This document shows positions 24,331 through 34,900 of a stretch of DNA of 64,000 bases, in pieces. Location of the stretch: the NCBI GenBank assembly GCA_022414725.1, contig CM039464.1, positions 21,531,207 through 21,595,206 on the forward strand. The letters run 5' to 3'. The translations under genes were made by a program, and so were the position numbers. The stretch is from Microglena sp. YARC (lineage: Eukaryota > Chlorophyta > Chlorophyceae > Chlamydomonadales > Chlamydomonadaceae). The notes under the pieces were generated by a model that worked only from the letters and a program-made list of their open reading frames with translations, had not been told where the DNA came from and did no database searches. Within the stretch, counting starts at the first letter, position 1. The number at the start of each line of letters is the position of its first letter.

Positions 24331-24488
24331 TGTCAGATCGCTGCGCGCAAAGAGACATTTCCATCTCAACCCAGTATTTTCAAACGCTGTACTCTTTCAC
24401 CTCCCCCGAAGATTTCAAACCCGCATCTTTCACCTGCTTTCACCTTGCGACTGCGCCCAGCGCGCTCTTTGCGCGCAGCGATCCGACA
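24331..24488. repeat. Inverted repeat pair inside the 23217-24655 element
   Basis: 24331-24354 and 24465-24488 are reverse complements over 24 bases with one mismatch; the inner 19 (GATCGCTGCGCGCAAAGAG) are perfect. The 110-base spacer makes this the size of a small nested MITE. Confidence 0.7.
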
Positions 24489-24655
24489 CGCCACGTCACC
24501 TAATGGGAATGGGGATGGAAAATGACACGCCACCTAATGGGAATGGGGATGGAAAATGAGTGGGTGGGTGACAATCCATAAGTCCTTCCATTGGGGGGTG
24601 GGGGCGGGGGGGAGGGAGGGGGGCTGCCGTCGGTACGACGGGCTAAATGCCCTAG

Positions 24656-25593
24656 TCAGCAGTCGACGATTGAGGCGAAAATGAGCCAGATCAGCAGGAA
24701 AATGCTTGCCAGATAAGCGGAACCATTGCCAGTTAAGCCCTGAGCCCCGGACGCACGGACGGACGGACGGACGGACAACGCAACTTTAATAGTATAGATT
24801 TGTAGTACAAACACGCATCTGCAAGAAAACAGTAAAAAGAAACAGATTTTTGTTTTTGCAGTGCTGGGGTGTTGTGGATGTAGAGTGCTGCAGCTACACA
24901 CACTAAATTGCCAATACTTGTTTTTCAATAGAGCGGTCGAACAACTTAGAGACAGGTTACGGGGTACAAAAGTGTGCAAGTGGTCACTTGTTTTTCAATC
25001 TCGCAGTTTGGTAACACAATGTACATCAGTACTGCAGTTCATCTCTTGGCAGAACATCTCACTGGGCTGTAATTTTGTACTGTAAGAGTACTTTTTAGAT
25101 AGAACTCACAGACGGGCATCAGCAAGGCACCCGTACGTCGCAAGCTCGAGACTGACCAAGGGCTTGATTGTCTTGTACAGAATGTTCGCAGCATGCCAGC
25201 TCAGGATCGACATACGAAGGACGTTTTATAAAGTACGTTAAGTCGACAATCGTGGGAGAGGTTACTTGTTTTTCAATCTTTGAGTCAGGCAGTTAGGCTA
25301 GTATTCATGACAGTGAATTGCTGAGTGCGGTACATTGTAGTCTGCTCGGCTGCTTCAGCAAGCATGCATATAGAATGAGGTCACCTTCGCAGCTGGAAGC
25401 AACGATGGAACACAAAGTTGCGCAGCAGTGGTATTGATACGCCTATGCCAGGCTGGGGCACGCAGTGTTGCATACAGTTAATCGCAAGCAGAACGCCGAG
25501 AGCTCCTGCAAGTGTTCCGGATCTCACTCAATTATGTAGGTTAACGATAAGGATACAGTTTGCGCGTGGCTGCTTTTCTTGTCCCGAGCAGGA
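24656..25593. other. No gene recognised
   Basis: Contains (ACGG)n near 24754-24774 and three copies of ACTTGTTTTTCAAT (~24918, 24986, 25265). No domain-bearing frame. Confidence 0.4.
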
Positions 25594-25685
25594 GCCTTTC
25601 CGAATTCTGGCGATTTAAGCTGTCTGAATTCCGGCGGTTGCTGAAGCGCCGTTTGCCCAATCGTAGTGTTCGCATCGTAATTAGC

Positions 25686-25716
<31 letters not shown>

Positions 25717-26054
25717 TTGGCTGGATTTCCAGCGGGGAGACAGATGTTGCGTATTGGACCACCGTGCAAACTGCTTTGCACGTATTTCGCTGCAAAACTT
25801 GAATATACAGGGATAGCAACTGTTCATCGAGGTTAGAGAACATACAAAGGCGAAGGAGAAGAACGATACAATCGAGCACGGCTCGCTTAGACTTCAGAGT
25901 ACTGATTTGACCGGCTGGTTTGACCGGCGTTCTTGGGAAATGTGAAGATGTGAAGATGTGAAGATGTGAAAAACAGCACGATATCGCGGAAGTATCGCAT
26001 AGGTCTGTCCCCTTAAGGGGGCCGACCAACTACCGGTATGTAACAATTCAAATT

Positions 26055-26690
26055 AGCGGCGCCTGGATAAGTGTCTCGAAATGGAATAATCAGATTTCTG
26101 AATTGAATTGATTTTAATTGATTTCTATTTAATTTAATTTAATTTAATTTAATTTAATTTAATTTAATTTAATTTAATTTAATTTAATTTAATTTAATTT
26201 AATTTAATTTAATTTAATTTAATTTAATTTAATTTAATTTAATTTAATTTAATTTAATTTAAATTAATTTAAATTAATTTAATTTAAATTAATTTAATGT
26301 CGATTTATTTTGATTCAATTTAATTTAATCAAATATAATTGTATTTAAGTGAATTGAATGCATTTAATCTAATTGGATGTTATTTAATTCGAATACGATT
26401 GAATTCAATTTAATTGTATTGGATGTTATTGAATTTCATTGCATGGATGAATGTAGCATTGTTGACTACACAGTAACGATTAGGGACATTTTGCAGTTTT
26501 TTTATTTTTAAGTAGCATTGAACGTGCCTGTACTGGTATGCAATGCATATATATAGATTGGCTTTATTTGTTAGAATTTGATGCACAAAAGATGAGACCA
26601 ATCAGAGGTCTGGTTGATTTTACGTTTTTTCACGAGGTAATGCATGATTGGGTCCAGCCCAGACCTGAACGGTACGTACCGTTCCGGCAG
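26055..26690 (+). repeat. Composite repeat copy 2
   Basis: Reduced head GGCGCCTGGATAAG, then an AT-rich (AATTT)n body, then the tail GGGACATTTTGCAG, CATTGAACGTGCCTG, GATTGGCTTTATTTG, GACCAATCAGAGG, GGTTGATTTTACG and CCTGAACGG. It lies within duplication copy A; copy 3 is its duplicate. Confidence 0.7.
26120..26300 (+). repeat. (AATTT)n pentanucleotide microsatellite
   Basis: Over 30 units of AATTT, with interruptions toward the right end. The same site in copy B (29860-29957) is roughly half as long, so the tract changed length after the duplication. Confidence 0.9.
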
Positions 26691-26971
26691 TTCGTGGCGT
26701 CCTGGGCCACGCTGGCGAATGTTGGCTCCGCATCTCTTGTCCACCAGGCCGCCTCCGATCTCGGTATGTGCGCAAGCACCAAGGTCGGCGGAAACGCCAT
26801 CAGTTGAGTATACGCATTAAAGGTATAGCAAATACGGGAAGAAGGGTAATTCGCAATGCGCGGGATATCTTCGTAGATGCTGGCGGTAGTACCTTGGTTG
26901 GCGTAATGGCGTGGCTTTATGTCCCAGGCGGTCGCCCACGGGGGCACCGCCACGGGGGCCCACCCCACCCA

Positions 26972-27040
26972 CCATAACCCACGTCAAGTGGTTCGGGGCG
27001 CAGTTTGACTTAAATCTACTTGGAAGATTGTCTGCAGGCC
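26972..27040 (-). repeat. Inverted fragment of the 32.5/34.5-kb repeat
   Basis: CGTCAAGTGGTT, GGGGCGCAGTTTGACT and AAATCTACTTGGAAGA are reverse complements of sequence at 32505-32550 and 34540-34575. Confidence 0.75.
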
Positions 27041-27082
27041 AAGCAAACGTGCTGCGTAGGAACACTCATACACGACACTCTG

Positions 27083-27236
27083 AAGTACAGCATATAATCA
27101 CATGGGTACTGACCACACTTCCAGGTACAGCATGTGATCACATGGGTACAAACCACACTCCCAAGTGCAGCATGTAATCACATGGGTACAGACCACACTC
27201 CCAAGTACAGCATGTAATCACATGGGTACAGACCGA
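27083..27236 (+). repeat. ~40-bp tandem repeat, four units
   Basis: Four units of TACAGCATGTAATCACATGG plus GTACAGACCACACTCCCAAG. Confidence 0.85.
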
Positions 27237-27369
27237 GGATAGGTAGATACCTAAACTATTCAACAGCTATAATAAAGGTTTTCTGGCCCTGTTACTGCAC
27301 CTTTCTCTGCCTGTAAAAATATTGTCACAAGAAGGAAAATGTCATCAAAACGTCACATCGCCATAGAAG

Positions 27370-27800
27370 CTCCCCTCCATAAGGTAGCAATAATAAAGGA
27401 GTGAGACCGGGTTTCATTTGAGTTGTTATGAGATGAGAAGACAGATTCCATGAATTCAAAATATACAAAAACTTTGAAACGGAAAGTCGGCCGCGTCCAA
27501 GGCAGCAATAATCTGGGAGTGAGACCCGGTTTCATTTGAGTTGTAATGAGATGAGAAAACAGATTCCATGAATTCGAAATCTACAAAAACTTTAAAACGT
27601 TAAGACAGACCGCCACGTCGTCGGCCGCGTCCAAGGCAGCAATAGTATTGGCTCGAGACCTGGTTTCATTTGAGTTGTAATGAGATAAGAATACAGATTC
27701 CATGAATGAGTTGTAATGAGATGGGAAGACAGTTTCAAGCATCTAGTTTAACGTAAAAACGTAAAATCGTCCGCTTCTCTAAGGCAGCAATAATACCATT
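27370..27800 (+). repeat. ~125-145-bp tandem repeat, three to four units
   Basis: Units contain GGCAGCAATAAT, GTGAGACCCGGTTTCATTTG, AGTTGTAATGAGATGAGAA and CAGATTCCATGAATTC. The last is truncated. Confidence 0.8.
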
Positions 27801-28146
27801 GAATAGCAATAGTATACTTTAACCTACACACGATTGGCCGTCCAAGAAAGGGGTTTAAACTCTGTACGTACAGAATGCACTCGCATTGGTTTACGCAGTT
27901 GCAAGACATGTCCAGTTCACTGTTCCTTGAGAAAACCCTTAAGAGGATTGTGAGGGTGCCTCGAAAACCCTCATTCTGTTAGAAAACCTTAATCCTGTTA
28001 TAAAATCCTCATCCTGTTATACACCTGGACAGTTGGTAGGATGTGACAAATTTCTGGCAGGCTGTTGGGCGAACCCTTCACATCATCAAAGTCCCTGATG
28101 ACTTGGTCAAGCAGCGGGTGTATAGGGTTAGGGTTCTGGATATAGT
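27801..28146. other. No gene recognised
   Basis: Short repeats of AAAACCCTCATCCTGTTA near 27950-28020; otherwise featureless. Confidence 0.4.
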
Positions 28147-28245
28147 TGGGGGGGGCGGGGGAGAGGGGGGGGGGAGGGGAGGGGGGGGGGGGGGGGGTAG
28201 GGTTGGGACTGGCGGGGGGGGGGGGGGGGGGGGGGGGGGGAGGAG
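28147..28245 (+). repeat. G-rich tract
   Basis: Nearly continuous G with few breaks, including a run of over 20 and another of over 25. Strong potential for G-quadruplex structure and a likely weak spot in the assembly. Confidence 0.9.
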
Positions 28246-28665
28246 TTTGGCGCTAATAGCGCTAGTCAGCAATTTGTAATTTGCGCTGGTTGGTGTAAGT
28301 AGTACGAGTCAGAGCCGTAGGCAGTACAGCTTTCCCTTGTAACGTGTGGTGCTGCAACTCGCCATTCACTTTCGCCAGGGCACCAGAATGATGTAACCAA
28401 CAATATCATCACCACCACATAAGCAGAGGCAAAGAAACCTGTAATCCTATTTCGGCGAATGACTCAATAGTAGAGCTCGTTGAATCGATAAGGTGCAGGG
28501 TTAACTCCCTACGGGTGCGCTTTAGTGTTCAGGGTCGCTGTCGACCACCATGGTAGCTTTCTCTAGGTAAAGTAGCAGCCCGTTCTCTACCGCTGTAAGA
28601 CAAGGCCCCTTAATACCACGCCCCACCAGGTTATCATTATATGGTAACCTCTTCCCTCACACTTC

Positions 28666-28866
28666 AGCTTTTATTTTCAGCTGCCAGCAGCAGCTTCTAG
28701 GTAGCTCCCCTGGCTTGCTAACCAGCCACACGTACAGCAATGTGGTGCAGCATGAAGCTTTTATAATCAAAATTCCAGAATTGTTCAAATCTAGGAGCTT
28801 AGCCCGGTGGCTGGGTCAGCAAGCTACCTAGAAGCTGCTGGTAGTAGCTGAAAAGAAAAGCTATGC
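28666..28866 (+). mobile_element. MITE family A, copy 1
   Basis: About 201 bp. The left end AGCTTTTATTTTCAGCTGC pairs with the right end GCTGAAAAGAAAAGCT. The arms continue inward (CAGCTTCTAGGTAGCTCCCC against AGCTACCTAGAAGCTG). Copy 2 is at 42481-42685 with the same architecture. There is no room for a transposase. Confidence 0.8.
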
Positions 28867-28914
28867 ATCACACACCATCCTGCTAACCACCTCCGTTCTT
28901 AAAGCCCTCTGACA

Positions 28915-29220
28915 GCCTCAGCCCTAAACCCTAAACCCCTTTCCAATCCCTTTGACAGCCTCAGCCCTACACACTAAACCCCTCCCCAAGTTCTCTAATA
29001 GTCTAAATTTGAAACCTTCAAACCTAACCCCCTCCCCAATCCCTTTAACAGGCTCAGCCCTAAACCCTAAACCCCTCCCCAATCCTCCTGACACCCTCAG
29101 CCCGAGACCCTAAGCCCGAAACCCGAAATCGAAGCTCCTCCCCAATCCCTCTGACTGCCTCAGCCCCAAATCCGAAACCCTAAAACCCTCCTCAATCCCC
29201 CTGACAGCCTCAGCTGTTTC
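28915..29220 (+). repeat. Degenerate CCCTAAA minisatellite
   Basis: Units of ~55-65 bases carry GACAGCCTCAGCCCTAAAC, CCTAAACCCC and TCCCCAATCC, with one to three CCCTAAA heptamers each. CCCTAAA is the telomere repeat of land plants and many algae. Here it is degraded and internal. A short relative lies at 41890-41935. Confidence 0.7.
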
Positions 29221-29325
29221 CATCAAGCCGCGCATTGTAGTGGGGGTAGAAACTACTTCCTGGAATTCACGGAGGTTACATGCAAGTACAGTCATCAAAG
29301 CCCCTATTGACCTTGTTTGGAGTAG

Positions 29326-30634
29326 GCCTTTCCGAATTCTGGCGATTTAAGCTGTCTGAATTCCGGCGGTTGCTGAAGCGCCGTTTGCCCAATCGTAGTG
29401 TTCGCATCGTAATTAGCGCTGCTGCTGCTGCTGCTGCTGCTGTTGTTGGCTGGATTTCCAGCGGGGAGACAGATGTTGCGTATTGGACCACCGTGCAAAC
29501 TGCTTTGCACGTATTTAGCTGCAAAACTTGAATATACAGGGATAGCAACTGTTCATCGAGGTTAGAGAACATACAAAGGTGAAGGAGAAGAACGATACAA
29601 TCGAGCACGGCTCGCTTAGACTTCAGAGTACTGATTTGACCGGCTGGTTTGACCGGCGTTCTTGGGAAATGTGAAGATGTGAAGATGTGAAGATGTGAAA
29701 AACAGCACGATATCGCGGAAGTATCGCATAGGTCTGTCCCCCTAAGGGGGCCGACCAACTACCGGTATGTAACAATTCAAATTAGCGGCGCCTGGATAAG
29801 TGTCTCGAAATGGAATAATCAGATTTCTGAATTGAATTGATTTTAATTGATTTCTATTTAATTTAATTTAATTTAATTTAATTTAATTTAATTTAATTTA
29901 ATTTAATTTAATTTAAATTAATTTAATTTAAATTAATTTAATTTAAATTAATTTAATGTCGATTTATTTTGATTCAATTTAATTTAATCAAATATAATTG
30001 TATTTAAGTGAATTGAATGCATTTAATCTAATTGGATGTTATTTAATTCGAATACGATTGAATTCAATTTAATTGTATTGGATGTTATTGAATTTCATTG
30101 CATGGATGAATGTAGCATTGTTGACTACACAGTAACGATTAGGGACATTTTGCAGTTTTTTTATTTTTAAGTAGCATTGAACGTGCCTGTACTGGTATGC
30201 AATGCATATATGTAGATTGGCTTTATTTGTTAGAATTTGATGCACAAAAGATGAGACCAATCAGAGGTCTGGTTGATTTTACGTTTTTTCACGAGGTAAT
30301 GCATGATTGGGCCCAGCCCAGACCTGAACGGTACGTACCGTTCCGGCAGTTCGTGGCGTCCTGGGCCACGCTGGCGAATGTTGGCTCCGCATCTCTTGTC
30401 CACCAGGCCGCCTCCGATCTCGGTATGTGCGCAAGCACCAAGGTCGGCGGAAACGCCATCAGTTGAGTATACGGGAAGAATATATATATAGCAAATACGG
30501 GAAGAAGGGTAATTCGCAATGCGCGGGATATCTTCGTAGATGCTGGCGGTAGTACCTTGGTTGGCGTAATGGCGTGGCTTTATGTCCCAGGCGGTCGCCC
30601 ACGGGGGCACCGCCACGGGGGCCCACCCCACCCA
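29326..30634 (+). repeat. Segmental duplication copy B (partner 25594-26971)
   Basis: Direct-orientation copy about 3.7 kb downstream. The palindrome GAACGGTACGTACCGTTC is at 30326-30343. Beyond its right end the flank is the repeat shared with 11380-11545, whereas copy A runs into an inverted fragment of the 32.5/34.5-kb family. Confidence 0.9.
29780..30345 (+). repeat. Composite repeat copy 3
   Basis: Same structure as copy 2 inside duplication copy B, with a shorter AT-rich body. Confidence 0.7.
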
Positions 30635-30639
30635 TGGAG

Positions 30640-30800
30640 GTGTGGGTGAGGTCCGAGCTAATTATAGCGCAAGTGCCCAAGGGGAAGTTTTCATGAATTT
30701 TGATGCCTAGAATCCCTAGATGTTTCGCCTCGGATTTTTCAGAATATTCATATTCCCAAAACTATGTGTACGCACATGTTTGAATGGTTCGAATTTTGAT
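30640..30800 (+). repeat. Dispersed repeat shared with 11380-11545
   Basis: Same ordered words as at 11380-11545. It begins immediately after duplication copy B. Confidence 0.65.
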
Positions 30801-31924
30801 TGTTAGCTCAAGGCTCCCTAAAATCAAATTGTTAACCAGGAGGAGCCAGGCCTCCAACATTTCAATTAGGCCGATCGATTTTTACCGCCCTCAATGTAGG
30901 AGAGACTCAAGAGTTACACCGAGTCACACAAAGTCAAGGGGGCCGACCAACTAGTGTAACAAAAACGAGTAACCGGATGAAGAGCCATGAAGAACCTAAA
31001 GGGTTCGCGTGGAAAGATCCATCCGCGGCAAGCCAACTGTCCATGCAACATGCAACATGCAGCATTCGCGTTTCCGTCCGACCCTGAGCCATCGCCTGCA
31101 AACTCCCATCGCGGCTGGACCTGCTACTTGCGCGCAACGTGCAAATTGCGCAAATGCTAACTTCGAGCTACGCAATTGAATTGAACCGATGCTCTTCCAA
31201 CCTCTGAATCTGCCAATCTTGCTATTAATAGCATGCCTCGGCACTGATCATTCGTTCTGCAGACCTGCGAAGCTTCAACATTAATTACTATCAGCCCAAG
31301 TGGGTAACACCACCCTGCGAACCTGTGGAGTTTGGACCAGCGCAGCCTTGAGCTACGTGCTCTGACCTAGGGGCCCATCGCCTGCAACCTGCTGGACGTG
31401 CTACTTGCGAACGTGGAAATTGAGCATATGCTGACCTTCGAACTGCGGAATTGATAACTGGTGCACTTCCGACCCCCGTCTCAGCCCAAGTGACTAGCTA
31501 TTTATAGCTACCTAAGTACCAATCGTTCCTTCTGCGGAGCTGCGAAGCTATACAAGTAAGAATTAACTCGCTACCCAAGAAGGTGACACTACCCTGAGAA
31601 GCTGCAGAGCTTCGACCAACGCAGCTTTCAGATTCGTGCTTCGACCTAGGGGGCAGCGGCGTTGCACAATGGTAGCCACTTATCTCCATTCTCCATGGCC
31701 AGGCGCAACTCTAGGCCCAGCCATTCCAAATCATGGGCAGAGCGGCTATTGAGACCCTATGCTCACCCACGGTATTCTCCCAAAGCACATGCCACATGCG
31801 CTCCCAAACTGCGCTACTTTCGTGTCATACCCACACAACGCATAACCACCCGGCCAGCCCAATGCATGCCGACCCACGCTACAGGCATCCACCCCGACAC
31901 ACATACCCGACCACCCCCCCGCGT
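30801..31924. other. No gene recognised
   Basis: Loose internal duplication: phrases such as GACCTAGGGG, CCTGCGAACCTG and CTGCGAAGCT recur at 31260-31400 and 31380-31650. A GGGGGCCGACCAACTA word at ~30940 also occurs at the ends of the composite repeats (~26017, 29747). Confidence 0.4.
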
Positions 31925-32115
31925 CGGGTGCAGCCTAGACCTGAACGGCACATACTGCCCAGCTCTAACATGCAACACCTTCTCAAATTCCCTAGAATTA
32001 ACCCGACCTTCTGATCTGTCTCATTTTTTCTGCATCAAATACTTACAACTTAAGCCAACCTTCATTTATGCTCTGCATAACAGTATAGGCACGTTCAATG
32101 CTGCTTAAAAACAGC
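31925..32115 (-). repeat. Composite repeat tail, inverted copy
   Basis: The reverse complement matches the tail of the composite family (CATTGAACGTGCCTA, TTTGATGCAGAAAAAATGAG, CCGTTCAGGTCT). No AT-rich body or GGCGCC head is attached. Confidence 0.65.
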
Positions 32116-32245
32116 AACACTGCAAATGTCCCTTTTTGTTTGTTTGTTACTTAGTAAGCAACAAGGCTACAACTTAAGTACATAACCGACCGCCCATGCA
32201 TAAGCTTATAATTCCAAAAACCAACAGCTCAGTGGGCGGTCAATA

Positions 32246-32850
32246 TAGTTACCGCCCCTCCATGGGTAGCGACTTCGGTACACCAGGCGTACTGCCGGAC
32301 GAGCAAAACGGGCGCGCCAAACGGGTGCGCCAAACGGGTGCGCTAGGGAACCTAAGGGTTCGCCCTGCAAAGAGCATTTAGACCGCACCAACTGACGTTT
32401 GCAAACGGCAGGCAGCTCGATAAATTCGCAAATACAGACACCTCTTCTCCGACTCGAAGCAAATTTCAGACAAGTTGTATTTTCAGTCACGTCACCTCGT
32501 CTTCTAGGTAGATTTAAGTCAAACTGCGCCCCTAACCACTTGACGTTTGAATTCGGCAGTCATCCCGAAGAAGACTGCCAAGTCACTGTCGAAGGGTGCA
32601 CAGCCCCAGTTTATGTGGTAACGCGCGACTGTGTACCACAGCGCGGTATAAGAGACACACATTTCGCAAGAACAGCCACGAGGGCAGCAACAAGGTTAGA
32701 CACACCGCACACCTCACACCGCACACAAAACAACCTTACTTACAGGGGGGCTACCTATCCGGCCATCCCCATCCCCAGCGGATCCCTTGGTCCAATTGGT
32801 CCGATCCAACACAAGGGCGGTCACGCCCTTGTTCTGAGAATGTGTTGATA
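32246..32850 (+). repeat. ~600-bp repeat, copy A (partner 34256-34900)
   Basis: Begins TACCGCCCCTCCATGGGTAG, has a 13-bp minisatellite (GCGCCAAACGGGT, about three units), and runs to GGCGGTCACGCCCTTGTTC. Copy B has five minisatellite units, a 24-base tandem insertion near 34722 and a 14-base insertion near 34825. A plus frame reading FGSHPEEDC and VTVEGCTAPV is open in both copies and survives the 24-base insertion but not the 14-base one. No domain is recognised. Confidence 0.85.
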
Positions 32851-33044
32851 GCAGGGCCCTCGGTTTGATAGAAATGTGACGGTTTAGTCCGTGTTCTCAA
32901 AAATTCCGTGGTCCGGAAAATGGCCCGAACAATGTTTGGGGTTTAGGTAAAGCGGTAAGAGAAAGTACTGCCTGTATTGGTCAAAGTCTGACTTGGCGCT
33001 GACGCTGTCCCAAGGCTAATAAAAGTGCCGAGATTGCATTAGCG

Positions 33045-33165
33045 CCCGCCGTCGGCTGTTCGCCGCATCGGCTGTTCAGAAGGAGTGACCGACGTGCCAG
33101 CTCATAGGTCATGCACCGCCACCTCATCACATTTATTTGCCGGCTCCAGGCGCAGGCGCTTGAGA
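33045..33165 (+). repeat. Dispersed repeat, arm 1
   Basis: Contains GCATCGGCTGTTCAGAA, GTGACCGACGTGCCAGCTCA and CACCGCCACCTCATCACAT. The reverse complement of the whole appears at 33308-33430 and a diverged direct copy at 33460-33560; a partial relative is at 34930-35020. Confidence 0.75.
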
Positions 33166-33307
33166 ATTGGGGAGGGTCGGAGGAGAGAATGAATTGAGCG
33201 CAAATGCGCAGAATTGTGCAAGAAAGAAAGGATTGTGTTCACATCATTGGGCAGATATTTTTAAAAGTTCCGAGGTTCCGAGTACTTCACCCCGTGTTTC
33301 TCACTTC

Positions 33308-33560
33308 TCTAGTGCCTGCGCCTGCAGCTAGCTGGCAAAGAAATGTGATAGGTGGCGATGCACGGTCTATGAGCTGGCACGTCGGTCACTCTTTCTGAAC
33401 AGCCGCGGCTGCAGCCGATGCGGCGCACAGGAATATCAGGGCCCGCGGGCCCGCCCGCCGTCTCCTGTTGTCCGCATCTCGTGTTCAGAACGAGTGACTG
33501 ATGTGCTAGCTCATATGTCGTGCACCGCCACTTCATCACATATCCTAGCCTGCTCAAAGG
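33308..33560. repeat. Dispersed repeat, inverted arm and third copy
   Basis: 33308-33430 is an inverted copy of 33045-33165. 33460-33560 repeats the motif in direct orientation (GTTCAGAACGAGTGACTGA, GTGCACCGCCACTTCATCAC). Confidence 0.7.
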
Positions 33561-33596
33561 TTGTAGAACGCCATCTCGTCGCAAATCTGATTAAGG

Positions 33597-34080
33597 GCGC
33601 CTGGTGGCGCGTCCCGAATGAAATGAAATGAATTTTGAATTTAATTGATTTAATTACAGTAATTGATATAAATTTAATTTAATTTATTTTATCTTATTTA
33701 ATGTTGTATTATTTAATTCGATTCTATTCCATTCAATTAAATTTAATCAACGTGATTTGAATGCATTTAATTGCTTTAATTTTTATGAATTCTTATACGG
33801 TAGGATTTAATTTAATGTAATTTGATGTAATTGAATTTCATTGAATCGATTTATGTTTTAGCATTGTTACCTATGAAGTGACGAAAACGGGAGTTATTTA
33901 AGGGGTGTTGATTTTTAAGCAGTATTGAACGTTCCTGTATTGCATGAATGTAGATTGGCTTTATTTTAAAGAGTTTGATGCAAGAAAAATGAGACCAATC
34001 AAGTGTCTGGTTGATTTTACGGAATTGGTTCAAGGTATTGCATGTTTCGGCCCAGTCCAGACATGAACGGTATGTCCCGT
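33597..34080 (+). repeat. Composite repeat copy 4
   Basis: Head GGCGCCTGGTGGCGC plus CCCGAATGAAATG, ~200-bp AT-rich body, then the tail (ATTGAACGTTCCTG, GATTGGCTTTATTT, GAGACCAATCAAG, GGTTGATTTTACGG, CATGAACGGTA). Confidence 0.7.
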
Positions 34081-34255
34081 CCTCCTAACGGGTTTTTGAC
34101 CAGCGGCAGGTGGCGTGGCTTGCCCCTGCCCCCGCCCGGTGGCCTCCGCCCACCGGCCTCCGCCCCTGCCCCTGCCCCACCCATCACTAGTCTCCCCCGG
34201 CCGGGCTCGAGCCAATTGTACAAGAAATAGAGGAAGCTGTTCGCATCATTGGGCA

Positions 34256-34900
34256 AATATGTTTACCGCCCCTCCATGGGTAGCGACTTCGGTACATCAG
34301 GCGTACTGCCGGGTGCGCCAAACGGATGCGCCAAACGGGTGCGCCAAACGGAGGCGCCAAACGGATGCGCTAAGAAACCTAAGGGTTCACCCTACAAATT
34401 GCATTTGGACCGCACCAACTGACGTTTGCAAACGGCAGGCAGCTCAATAAACTCGCAAAGACAGTCACCTCTTCTCCGACTTGAAGCAAATTTCAGACAA
34501 GTTGTATTTTCAGTCACGTCACCTCATCTTCCAGGTAGATTTTAGTCAAACTGCGCCCCGAACCACTTGACGTTTGAATTTGGCAGTCATCCCGAAGAAG
34601 ACTGCCTAGTCACTGTCGAAGGGTGCACAGCCCCAGTTCATGTGGTAACGCGCGACTGTGTACCAAAGCGCGGTATACGAGACACACATTTCGCAAGAGC
34701 AGCCACGAGAACAGCAACAAGGTTCACGAGGGTAGCAACAAGGTTAGACACACCGCACACCTCACACCGCACACAAAACAACCCTACTTACAGGGGGGCT
34801 ACCTATCCGGCCATCCCCATCCCCAGCCACCGATCCCCAGCGGATCCCTCGGTCCAATTGGTCCAATCCAACACAAGGGCGGTCACGCCCTTGTTCGAAA
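34256..34900 (+). repeat. ~600-bp repeat, copy B (partner 32246-32850)
   Basis: See copy A. It directly follows composite repeat copy 4 and a GC-rich linker. Confidence 0.85.

Larger units (their letters stand above)
23217..24655. mobile_element. 1.44-kb element with ~134-bp terminal inverted repeats
   Basis: Left arm 23217-23350 and right arm 24522-24655 are reverse complements apart from the length of their C/G runs. The outer end is CTAGGGCATTTAGCCCGTCG and the inner end is GGCGTGTCAT/ATGACACGCC. A second copy of the inner ~33 bases lies directly inside the right arm (~24499-24530). No transposase is recognisable in the ~1.1-kb core, so the element is non-autonomous. No convincing target duplication. 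Confidence 0.75.
25594..26971 (+). repeat. Segmental duplication copy A (partner 29326-30634)
   Basis: Starts at GCCTTTCCGAATTCTGG and ends at ACCCCACCCA, as in copy B. By eye nearly identical except for the (CTG)n count (9 versus 8), the (AATTT)n length, and a short replaced stretch before AGCAAATACGGG. Contains composite repeat copy 2 (26055-26690) and an 18-bp perfect palindrome, GAACGGTACGTACCGTTC, at 26667-26684. A ~160-codon poly-Ala minus-strand frame is open in both copies, but nothing else supports it as a gene. Confidence 0.9.

Noticed and set aside
24140..24559. 139-codon + frame inside the 23217-24655 element
   Set aside because: Runs into the right terminal repeat, no recognisable domain, and it overlaps an inverted-repeat pair.
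25541..26029. 162-codon poly-Ala minus frame, also open in the duplicate at 29276-29758
   Set aside because: Conservation reflects the recent duplication; the Ala run is the (CTG)n repeat; no splice or domain support.
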